This document shows, piece after piece, positions 1 to 5,316 of a stretch of DNA of 5,316 bases. The notes under the pieces were generated by a model, which worked only from the letters and a program-made list of their open reading frames with translations, was not told the DNA's origin and did not search any database. Location: the NCBI GenBank assembly GCA_902797065.1, contig CADBRK010000113.1:1-5316 (forward strand). Reading direction: 5' to 3'. Source of the stretch: an uncultured Ruminococcus sp. (GTDB lineage Bacteria; Bacillota; Clostridia; Oscillospirales; Acutalibacteraceae). The position numbers were made by a program, and so were the translations under genes. Position 1 is the first letter of the stretch. Every line of letters begins with the position of its first letter.

Positions 1-32
1 CGTCGGTGGGGGATTTAAACCCACCACCGACG
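1..32. repeat. Perfect 9-bp inverted repeat (hairpin 1)
   Basis: CGTCGGTGG (1-9) is exactly complementary to CCACCGACG (24-32), leaving a 14-nt loop. A competing register pairs GGTGGG (5-10) with CCCACC (20-25), so two stems are mutually exclusive. No T-run follows, so it does not look like an intrinsic terminator. Confidence 0.7.
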
Positions 33-43
33 GACGTATGGAA

Positions 44-66
44 CCCGCCGCCTAAAGAGGCGGGGG
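44..66. repeat. GC-rich hairpin 2 with AAAG loop
   Basis: CCGCCT (48-53) pairs with AGGCGG (58-63) around a 4-nt AAAG loop. The stem is extended by CCC (44-46) with GGG (64-66) past an unpaired G at 47. The alternative register CCCGCC (44-49) with GGCGGG (59-64) is also possible. The bases after it (ACATCGACG) are not a U-tract, which argues against an intrinsic terminator for an upstream gene. Confidence 0.65.
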
Positions 67-144
67 ACATCGACGTTTGTTATAAAACGGGATGATTTTT
101 CGTTGGTTTGATTTTTACCGGATTGTTAAAATATCAACAAACTC

Positions 145-173
145 TTGATGAATGGCAATTATTGTGGTATTAT
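145..173 (+). promoter_or_regulatory. Probable sigma-A promoter with extended -10 for the miaB operon
   Basis: A -35 box TTGATG (145-150) is separated by exactly 17 nt from a -10 box TATTAT (168-173). TG at 165-166 stands one base before the -10 box, giving the extended -10 pattern TGnTATTAT. Transcription would start near 180, leaving a leader of about 40 nt before the favoured GTG start of miaB. It is the only strong promoter-like match in the window. Since the downstream gene gaps are 31 nt or less and hold no terminator, it probably drives the whole cluster. The start site is predicted, not measured. Confidence 0.65.
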
Positions 174-208
174 ATAAGATGGTTTTATTTGTAATTAAAC
201 TATTGTGT

Positions 209-213
209 GGGAG
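209..213 (+). promoter_or_regulatory. Ribosome binding site that decides the miaB start
   Basis: GGGAG at 209-213 lies 8 nt before the GTG at 222, an ideal spacing. The in-frame GTG codons at 207 and 213 overlap this site and have no purine-rich site of their own at a proper distance. The ATG at 291 is preceded by GGGCGAGG, but only 2 nt away. This favours GTG 222. Confidence 0.55.
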
Positions 214-221
214 TGTGTCGA

Positions 222-1640
222 GTGGCTGTCAATATAAACTACAGAGAATTTACCGATAACGATAATTATATAGGTCTTTCGGGCGAGGTTATGGCAATAA
301 GAGCAATAGGTGATATTCCGAAAGCCTGCATAAGAACCTACGGCTGTCAGCAGAACGTCGCAGACAGCGAGAAGATAAAGGGCATGCTTGCCGGGATGGG
401 CTTTGAATTCACCGAGGATACCGAAGAAGCTGATTTTATTCTTTTTAATACATGCGCCGTGAGAGAGCATGCCGAGGACAGAGTTTTCGGCAATGTCGGT
501 GCGCTGAAAAACGTCAAGAGAAAGCACCCGTCTGTTATAATCGGGCTTTGCGGCTGTATGATGGAGCAGAAGCACGTGACCGACAGACTCTACAAAAGCT
601 TTCCATTTGTGAATCTTGTATTCGGTACTCATTCGCTGCATAAGTTCCCGGAGCTTTTCTATAAGACGATAACGGACGGCAAACGTGTTTATGAAACCGG
701 AGTAGACGACAGAACAGTCTACGAGGGTATACCCACAAAACGTGACGGCACATTCAAGGGCTGGCTGCCGATAATGTACGGCTGCAATAATTTCTGTACG
801 TACTGCATCGTACCTTACACAAGAGGTCGCGAGCGAAGCAGAAAGTTTGAAGATGTCGTATCGGAAGCGCGTGAGATGATCGAAGCGGGCTATAAAGAAA
901 TCACCCTGCTCGGACAGAATGTAAATTCATACGGAAAGAACCTTGACGGGAATGCGACCTTTGCCGATCTCCTGCGTGAGATAGATAAGATAGACGGCGA
1001 TTATCTCATCAGGTTTATGACGTCTCACCCGAAGGACTGTTCTAAAGAGCTTATCGACGTTATTGCCGGGAGCAGACATATTTCAACTCATCTTCATCTG
1101 CCGTTCCAGTCGGGTAACGACCGTGTGCTTAAAGCAATGAACAGAAGCTACAACAGAGAAAAGTATCTCGATATAATAAACTATGCGAAGTCGAAGATCC
1201 CCGATCTCAGCCTTACATCAGATGTTATCGTCGGATTCCCCGGCGAGACATACGAGGAGTTTCTCGATACGATCTCATTGGTCAGGGAAGTTGGATTTAC
1301 TTCTCTGTTTACGTTTATTTATTCTCCGAGAGAGGGTACTCCTGCTGCAAAAATGGACGACCCTTTCACCGCGAAGGAGAAGTCTGCGTGGTTCTCCGAA
1401 CTGCTTAAAGTACAGGAGGAGATCGCCGCAAAAAGATGCGCCGAAATGGTAGGCAGGGTGTACCGTGTGCTGGTTGAGTACGAAACGGATAAAGAGGGTA
1501 TACTTGCAGGCAGAACAAGCGGCAATATTATCGTTGAGTTTGCAGGCGACAAGCGGCTGATCGGAGAGTTTGTATATGTAAAAATAACCGAGGCGAGGAA
1601 CTGGATCCTCCGAGGAGAACTCTCCGAAGATACAAATTGA
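222..1640 (+). CDS. miaB: MiaB, tRNA-2-methylthio-N6-dimethylallyladenosine synthase (radical SAM methylthiotransferase)
   Basis: MiaB adds a methylthio group to i6A37 next to the anticodon of tRNAs reading UNN codons, giving ms2i6A. It is a cytosolic enzyme with two [4Fe-4S] clusters. Numbering from GTG 222 (472 aa), the N-terminal UPF0004 domain (about 35-150) shows the three auxiliary-cluster cysteines: C42 in TYGCQQN, C78 in NTCAVRE and C112 in GLCGCM. The radical SAM core has CxxxCxxC (C188, C192, C195) in YGCNNFCTYCIVPYTRGRERSR-like context. Further conserved blocks are LPFQSGND (293-300), SDVIVGFPGET (333-343) and SPREGTP (368-374). A TRAM RNA-binding domain fills the C-terminus (about 406-470). 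These features match MiaB better than the relatives MtaB or RimO, and the length is usual for Firmicutes. Start: GTG 222 has a good ribosome site; GTG 207 (477 aa) and ATG 291 (449 aa) are alternatives. It is the first gene of the operon, 13 nt before the next gene. Confidence 0.96.
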   Translation: MAVNINYREFTDNDNYIGLSGEVMAIRAIGDIPKACIRTYGCQQNVADSEKIKGMLAGMGFEFTEDTEEADFILFNTCAVREHAEDRVFGNVGALKNVKRKHPSVIIGLCGCMMEQKHVTDRLYKSFPFVNLVFGTHSLHKFPELFYKTITDGKRVYETGVDDRTVYEGIPTKRDGTFKGWLPIMYGCNNFCTYCIVPYTRGRERSRKFEDVVSEAREMIEAGYKEITLLGQNVNSYGKNLDGNATFADLLREIDKIDGDYLIRFMTSHPKDCSKELIDVIAGSRHISTHLHLPFQSGNDRVLKAMNRSYNREKYLDIINYAKSKIPDLSLTSDVIVGFPGETYEEFLDTISLVREVGFTSLFTFIYSPREGTPAAKMDDPFTAKEKSAWFSELLKVQEEIAAKRCAEMVGRVYRVLVEYETDKEGILAGRTSGNIIVEFAGDKRLIGEFVYVKITEARNWILRGELSEDTN

Positions 1641-1653
1641 AAGGATAACAATT

Positions 1654-2061
1654 ATGGATATAATAGAACTTGCAAGACAGCTGGGCAAAGAGATTCAAAA
1701 TGATGAATCGTATATTAAGATGCGCCTTGCAGAACAGACAAGTGAAAGCGATGCAGAGCTGCAGAAGCTCATTGATTCATACAATACGATAAGGATAGAA
1801 ATAGACGATGAAGCCACGAACGAAAACCGTGATATGGCAAAACTCCGTGAGCTTAATGCAAAGCTGCGCAAGTCGTATGCAGAGATCATGCAGAACGAAA
1901 AAATGGCTGCGTACAGCAGCGCAAAGCAGGAGTTTCAGTGCAAGCTGCAAAGAGTAATGGCTATAATACAGAACAGTGCAGACGGCGAAAATCCCGAAAT
2001 AACGGACTATGTGCCGAGCGGCTGTTCGGGAAGCTGTTCAAGCTGCAGCGGCTGTCATTGA
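1654..2061 (+). CDS. YlbF/YmcA (Com_YlbF) family protein with cysteine-rich tail
   Basis: A 135-aa, soluble, mostly helical protein with no signal peptide or membrane segment. Residues 1-107 are charged and look like the antiparallel helices of the YlbF/YmcA family. In Bacillus subtilis, YmcA (RicA) and YlbF (RicF) form a complex with YaaT (RicT) that carries iron-sulfur clusters and supports RNase Y-dependent RNA maturation, competence, sporulation and biofilm formation. ymcA lies directly after miaB there, so position supports the assignment. The last twelve residues hold C124, C128, C131 and C134 followed by H135 (CxxxCxxCxxC), a plausible metal or Fe-S ligand set; C96 is a further cysteine. 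AAGGA at 1641-1645 lies 8 nt before the ATG. Whether it is the RicA or RicF counterpart cannot be told from this sequence alone, so no symbol is given. Family call is by residue pattern and gene order; the ligand role is inference. Confidence 0.82.
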   Translation: MDIIELARQLGKEIQNDESYIKMRLAEQTSESDAELQKLIDSYNTIRIEIDDEATNENRDMAKLRELNAKLRKSYAEIMQNEKMAAYSSAKQEFQCKLQRVMAIIQNSADGENPEITDYVPSGCSGSCSSCSGCH

Positions 2062-2077
2062 TCTTATTACAGAATAA

Positions 2078-2088
2078 AGAGGAGGTGG
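2078..2088 (+). promoter_or_regulatory. Near-perfect Shine-Dalgarno of mutS
   Basis: AGAGGAGGTGG contains GGAGGTG, almost the full complement of the 16S rRNA 3' end, with 7 nt between GGAGG and the ATG at 2093. It is the strongest ribosome site in the window and fixes the mutS start. The 31-nt gap before mutS holds nothing else recognisable. Confidence 0.8.
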
Positions 2089-2092
2089 AAGT

Positions 2093-4711
2093 ATGGCAGA
2101 ATTATCACCTATGATGAAGCAGTATTTTGAGATCAAAGAAAAAAACAAGGACTCCATCTTGTTTTTCAGACTCGGAGATTTCTACGAGATGTTCTTCGAT
2201 GACGCTATAACTGCGTCTAAAGAGCTTGATCTTACGCTTACCGGCAGAGACTGCGGACAGGAGGAACGTGCGCCTATGTGCGGAGTACCGTTCCACAGCT
2301 GCGAGCAGTATATCGCAAAGCTTGTGTCAAAGGGATACAAAGTCGCTATCTGCGAACAGACAGAAGACCCTGCAGCGGCAAAAGGACTTGTAAAACGTGA
2401 CATCATTCGTGTGATAACACAGGGTACTGTCATGGAGGACAGTATGCTCGATGAATCGAAGAATAACTATATCTGTTCGATATATACATCGGGCAAGAAG
2501 CATTTTATATCATTCTGCGATATTTCCACAGGTGAACTGTGTGCGGCAGAAGCCGAGTATGCAAAATCGGGAGCGCCGCTTCTTGGTGAATTGTCGAGGT
2601 TTGATCCGAGCGAATTCCTCATAGGCGGAGAGGTGGATAAACTAAAGCCCATAATTCCGTTTATCAAGGACAGACTTAAAGCGTCTGTCGAGATGCTTGA
2701 GGACGAATATTTCGATACGGAGAATGCCGTAAAAATACTGCTCGATCATTACAGGAAACCCGATCTTGACAGCATAGGGCTTGACGGAAAGACAGGCATC
2801 GCACGTTCGATCGGCGCACTGCTCAGATATTTAAAGCAAACCCAGATGACGGGACTCGAACGCATATCTTTGCCCGAACTGTACGGTGAGGACAGATTTA
2901 TGCGAGTGGATTTTAACACAAAAAGGAATCTTGAGCTTATAGAAACCATGCGTTCCAAAGAGAAAAAAGGTACGCTTTTGTGGGTTCTTGACCGCACAAA
3001 AACTTCAATGGGAAAACGCCTCATCAGACGATATATCGAGCAGCCGCTTTTAAGCTGCGCCGCTATTATCAGACGGCAGAACGCAGTTGAGGAGCTTGTA
3101 AACGACGCTGTACTAAGAGGGGAAACTGCGTCTTTACTGCAGGGTGTACCCGATATTGAACGTCTGATGACGAAGATAGTGTACGGTTCAGCAAATGCAA
3201 GAGACCTGAGAGGGCTTTACTCTGCGTTCAGCAGACTGCCCGAGATCAGGCAGAGCATTTCGGGCGTTAATTCGACACTGCTTAAACGCATACATGATGA
3301 TATTGATCTTCTTGAAGATATAGCCGGATTGATAAATGACTCTATCGTGGAATCTCCGCCGTTTTCCGTGAGAGAGGGCGGCATGATAAAAGAAGGCTTC
3401 AGCGATGAGATAGATTATCTGAATTCCATAATGAATAATTCAACGTCTTTTCTCACTAATCTTGAAAGCGATCTTAAAGAAAAGACAGGTATACCAAAGC
3501 TTAAAATAGGGTACAACAAGGTTTTCGGATATTTTATTGAAGTAACAAATTCTTATAAAAATCTTGTACCCGATACATTTATACGCAAGCAGACGCTTAC
3601 AAACTGCGAGAGATACATAACCCCGGAGCTGAAAGAACAGGAGGGCACGATACTCGGCGCAAAGGACAGAGCCGTGACTCTCGAATATCAGCTGTTTGTA
3701 CAGATCCGTGATAAGGTAGCGGAAAATCTCGAAAGAATACAGACAACAGCAAAAGCGATCGCCCAGCTTGACGTGCTGATCTCGTTTGCCGCAGTCGCTG
3801 CGGATATGAGATACTGCCGTCCCGAAGTCAACATGAACGGCGAGATAATCATCAAAGACGGCCGTCACCCCGTTGTCGAGATGCTTCTCAGCAGCGATAA
3901 GCCGTTTGTGCCCAACGATGTAAGGCTCGACAGCGGCGACAACAGAGTAGCTATCATAACAGGCCCGAATATGGCGGGTAAATCTACATATATGCGACAG
4001 ACGGCGCTTATCGTTCTTATGGCGCAGATGGGTTCGTTTGTTCCTGCAGGCAGCGCAGTTATTTCCGTTACCGACGCAATTTTTACAAGAGTCGGAGCAA
4101 GCGACGATCTTGCGAGCGGACAGTCAACATTTATGGTCGAGATGAACGAGGTGGCGCAGATACTCAAAAACGCAACTTCACAGAGTTTGCTTATCCTTGA
4201 CGAGATCGGCAGAGGAACATCTACCTTTGACGGTATGAGTATAGCAAGAGCGGTGCTGGAGTATGTCGCAAATAAAAAAACTCTCGGCGCAAGGACTCTT
4301 TTTGCAACGCATTACCATGAACTGACCGTCCTTGAAGAACTGCTTGACGGTGTGAAGAATTACAATATCGCCGTTAAGAAGCGCGGAGACGATATTACTT
4401 TTTTAAGACGTATAGTATCCGGCGGGGCGGACGACAGCTACGGTATAGAGGTCGCAAAGCTTGCCGGACTGCCGGAATCAGTTATCACAAGGGCTAAAGC
4501 TGTATTGAAAGACCTTGAAAACGGCAAAAAGACGGAACGTCCCAAAAAGAAGAAAAAGGAAGTTATTGAGGACGAGCCTGCTCAGATGTCGCTTATCGAA
4601 CCGCAGAACAGCGTAGTAAGCGATTTTGTGCGTGATATTGATGTGAATACGCTTACACCGATAGAAGCGCTCAACAAGCTGTATGAACTGAAAAGGCTGT
4701 GCGAATCATGA
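2093..4711 (+). CDS. mutS: DNA mismatch repair protein MutS
   Basis: MutS binds base mismatches and small loops as a dimer and, with ATP, becomes a sliding clamp that recruits MutL. The 872 aa are full length for bacterial MutS1. The mismatch-binding domain (about 4-115) carries the GDFYEMF motif with F30 and E32, the Phe-x-Glu pair that reads the mismatch, and the APMCGVPFHS block (60-69). Connector, lever and clamp domains follow (about 120-560), with KIGYNKVFGYFIEV at 471-484 in the core. The ATPase domain has Walker A GPNMAGKST (624-632), the DDLASGQSTFMVEM segment (671-684), Walker B LILDEIGRGTS (700-710, D703/E704) and ATHYHEL (738-744). A lysine-rich linker (about 812-822) leads to QMSLI (831-835), matching the beta-clamp-binding pattern QxSLF, and a C-terminal oligomerisation helix TPIEALNKLYELKRL (855-869). 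All key residues are present, so it should be active. Its stop overlaps the next ATG by 4 nt. Confidence 0.99.
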   Translation: MAELSPMMKQYFEIKEKNKDSILFFRLGDFYEMFFDDAITASKELDLTLTGRDCGQEERAPMCGVPFHSCEQYIAKLVSKGYKVAICEQTEDPAAAKGLVKRDIIRVITQGTVMEDSMLDESKNNYICSIYTSGKKHFISFCDISTGELCAAEAEYAKSGAPLLGELSRFDPSEFLIGGEVDKLKPIIPFIKDRLKASVEMLEDEYFDTENAVKILLDHYRKPDLDSIGLDGKTGIARSIGALLRYLKQTQMTGLERISLPELYGEDRFMRVDFNTKRNLELIETMRSKEKKGTLLWVLDRTKTSMGKRLIRRYIEQPLLSCAAIIRRQNAVEELVNDAVLRGETASLLQGVPDIERLMTKIVYGSANARDLRGLYSAFSRLPEIRQSISGVNSTLLKRIHDDIDLLEDIAGLINDSIVESPPFSVREGGMIKEGFSDEIDYLNSIMNNSTSFLTNLESDLKEKTGIPKLKIGYNKVFGYFIEVTNSYKNLVPDTFIRKQTLTNCERYITPELKEQEGTILGAKDRAVTLEYQLFVQIRDKVAENLERIQTTAKAIAQLDVLISFAAVAADMRYCRPEVNMNGEIIIKDGRHPVVEMLLSSDKPFVPNDVRLDSGDNRVAIITGPNMAGKSTYMRQTALIVLMAQMGSFVPAGSAVISVTDAIFTRVGASDDLASGQSTFMVEMNEVAQILKNATSQSLLILDEIGRGTSTFDGMSIARAVLEYVANKKTLGARTLFATHYHELTVLEELLDGVKNYNIAVKKRGDDITFLRRIVSGGADDSYGIEVAKLAGLPESVITRAKAVLKDLENGKKTERPKKKKKEVIEDEPAQMSLIEPQNSVVSDFVRDIDVNTLTPIEALNKLYELKRLCES

Positions 4712-5217
4712 TAAGGAACGAATTTACGGTGACCAAGGAATTGTACCTCGAATGGTGCAGAGAGACTCACAAAAAGAATAAAAGCGGAAAATTTCAGATA
4801 TTCTGGCTGATTATGTCTGCTGTGAATTTCGCTATCGGTGTATATGTTCTGATCTTCGGTCGGGATTACAAGTCAAACGGATTGTATTTTACAGCACTCG
4901 GCGTTTTTTGTATTTACCGTGCGTTGAGATATAAACCGATGTATATAGCGCAGTACAAGAAGTTTGCCGAGATTATGGGCGGAGAAAACTGGACTCGCAC
5001 CATAGATTTTACGGACAGTGGAATAATAACGACAAACGGTAATGTTACCGTGAGAAATACCTATGATGAAATAACGGCGCTGCGTGAGGACGGTAATAAA
5101 ATATACCTTGATACGGATAAAAATTCTGTTCTAAGATTATTTAAAGATCGTTTTTCGCAGGGCAGCTATGAAGAATTTATAGATCTGATAAGAGAAAAGA
5201 CAAAAATAAAAATTTAG
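4708..5217 (+). CDS. YcxB-like two-helix membrane protein between mutS and mutL
   Basis: A 169-aa protein counted from ATG 4708. Residues 1-28 begin with NEFTVTKELYLEW, typical of the amino end of YcxB-like proteins. Two hydrophobic stretches (about 30-50 and 56-72) form a membrane hairpin with a short charged turn (GRDYKSNG). The basic RYKPMY follows, then a cytosol-facing domain (about 98-165) with TIDFTDSGI, TYDEITALREDGNKIYLD and a terminal SYEEFIDLIREK helix, the usual YcxB pattern. No biochemical function is established for this family. The ATG overlaps the mutS stop as ATGA, implying translational coupling; AAAGG at 4692-4696, 11 nt upstream, is a weak ribosome site. GTG 4699 would add three residues but lacks a properly spaced site. 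mutL starts 21 nt after the stop. Family assignment is by pattern and topology, without a search; a role in mismatch repair is not implied. Confidence 0.75.
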   Translation: MIRNEFTVTKELYLEWCRETHKKNKSGKFQIFWLIMSAVNFAIGVYVLIFGRDYKSNGLYFTALGVFCIYRALRYKPMYIAQYKKFAEIMGGENWTRTIDFTDSGIITTNGNVTVRNTYDEITALREDGNKIYLDTDKNSVLRLFKDRFSQGSYEEFIDLIREKTKIKI

Positions 5218-5238
5218 AACGAAAGCAGAGGTGTGACA

Positions 5239-5316
5239 ATGGGAAGAATAAACGTACTCGATAAGCACGTAGCCGAGCTTATTGCGGCGGGCGAGGTGGT
5301 CGAAAGACCGTCGTCC
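5239..5316 (+). CDS. mutL: DNA mismatch repair protein MutL, N-terminal fragment (cut by window edge)
   Basis: The first 26 codons are open to the last base of the window. The fragment ends in VAELIAAGEVVERPSS, the GHKL-ATPase motif I region of MutL in which the Glu of IAAGEVVERP belongs to the ATP-binding site. MutL couples mismatch recognition by MutS to strand incision and repair; in most bacteria outside the Escherichia group it is itself a nicking endonuclease, which cannot be checked here because the C-terminal half is missing. AGAGGTG (5227-5233) provides a ribosome site, with 7 nt between AGAGG and the ATG. Co-transcription with mutS is the common Firmicute arrangement. The truncation is due to the window, not a pseudogene. 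Confidence 0.95.
   Translation, partial: MGRINVLDKHVAELIAAGEVVERPSS

Larger units (their letters stand above)
1..76. repeat. GC-rich double-hairpin intergenic element (possible dispersed repeat or IS end)
   Basis: Two strong inverted repeats lie side by side. The first has a perfect 9-bp stem (1-9 with 24-32). The second has a 6-bp stem (48-53 with 58-63) extended past a one-base bulge by 44-46 with 64-66. ACGT at 34-37 can also pair with ACGT at 73-76 and close the second hairpin. The motif CGACG occurs at 28-32 and again at 71-75, so the CGTCG at 1-5 has two possible partners. The GC-rich composition contrasts sharply with the AT-rich DNA after it. Such paired hairpins are typical of dispersed palindromic repeats and of IS200/IS605-type ends, but no transposase gene is present here and the element may continue upstream of the window. 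No coding sequence is supported. The identity is inference; the hairpins are seen directly. Confidence 0.55.

Noticed and set aside
44..76. Hairpin 2 as an intrinsic terminator of an upstream gene
   Set aside because: The stem is GC-rich, but the bases immediately after it are GACATCGACG rather than a T-run; the T5 runs at 96-100 and 112-116 are too far away.
1..76. CRISPR array or tRNA-like structure at the 5' end
   Set aside because: There are no repeated units at regular spacing, only inverted repeats, and no cloverleaf or tRNA consensus bases.
103..132. A second promoter (TTGGTT, 18 nt, TAAAAT) upstream of the main one
   Set aside because: Both boxes match poorly in an AT-rich stretch where such matches are common; the extended -10 promoter downstream is much better.
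195..641. 148-aa minus-strand open frame opposite the 5' part of miaB
   Set aside because: It lies opposite a strongly conserved MiaB coding region, has no recognisable domain, and is a complementary-frame shadow.
1275..1688. Minus-strand open frames across the miaB/ylbF junction (also 1319-1651)
   Set aside because: They overlap the conserved TRAM domain of MiaB and the start of the next gene; serine/leucine-rich composition is that of an antisense shadow.
3440..4167. Minus-strand open frames of 142 and 100 aa opposite mutS (3440-3868, 3865-4167)
   Set aside because: They are antisense to the MutS core and ATPase domain, with no recognisable motifs or supporting ribosome sites.
4699..4710. 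GTG 4699 as the start of the YcxB-like gene
   Set aside because: The only purine-rich stretch (AAAGG, 4692-4696) would be 2 nt away, and ATG 4708 gives the classic ATGA overlap with the mutS stop.

Overview
The window reads as one stretch of a housekeeping operon on the + strand from a low-to-moderate GC Firmicute of class Clostridia. A gut Oscillospiraceae/Ruminococcus-like bacterium is my best guess. The basis is the gene order, Gram-positive-type strong Shine-Dalgarno sites (GGAGGTG before mutS), and the character of the proteins; no rRNA or other strict taxonomic marker is present. The gene order is miaB, a YlbF/YmcA-family gene, mutS, a YcxB-like membrane protein gene, then the first 26 codons of mutL, cut by the window edge.

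Region by region: bases 1-76 hold a compact, GC-rich structured element with two strong hairpins. It looks unlike the AT-rich DNA after it and resembles a dispersed palindromic repeat or an insertion-sequence end. Bases 77-221 are the AT-rich leader with a convincing extended -10 promoter (TTGATG, 17 nt, TATTAT, with TG at the extended position). Bases 222-1640 encode MiaB (tRNA ms2i6A methylthiotransferase). After 13 nt comes a 135-aa YlbF-family protein with a cysteine-rich tail. After 31 nt comes full-length MutS (872 aa). A two-helix YcxB-like protein overlaps the mutS stop by 4 nt (ATGA), and mutL begins 21 nt after it. No terminator is visible between the genes, so a single transcript from about position 180 through mutL is likely.

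Functionally, the operon joins tRNA modification (MiaB), a relative of the Bacillus Ric proteins that act in RNA maturation and development (YlbF family), and DNA mismatch repair (MutS, MutL). The order parallels Bacillus subtilis miaB(ymcB)-ymcA-cotE-mutS-mutL. CotE is absent here, and a YcxB-like gene sits between mutS and mutL. Most of the window is ordinary. The points worth a second look are the 5' structured repeat, the cysteine tail of the YlbF protein, and the membrane protein translationally coupled to mutS.
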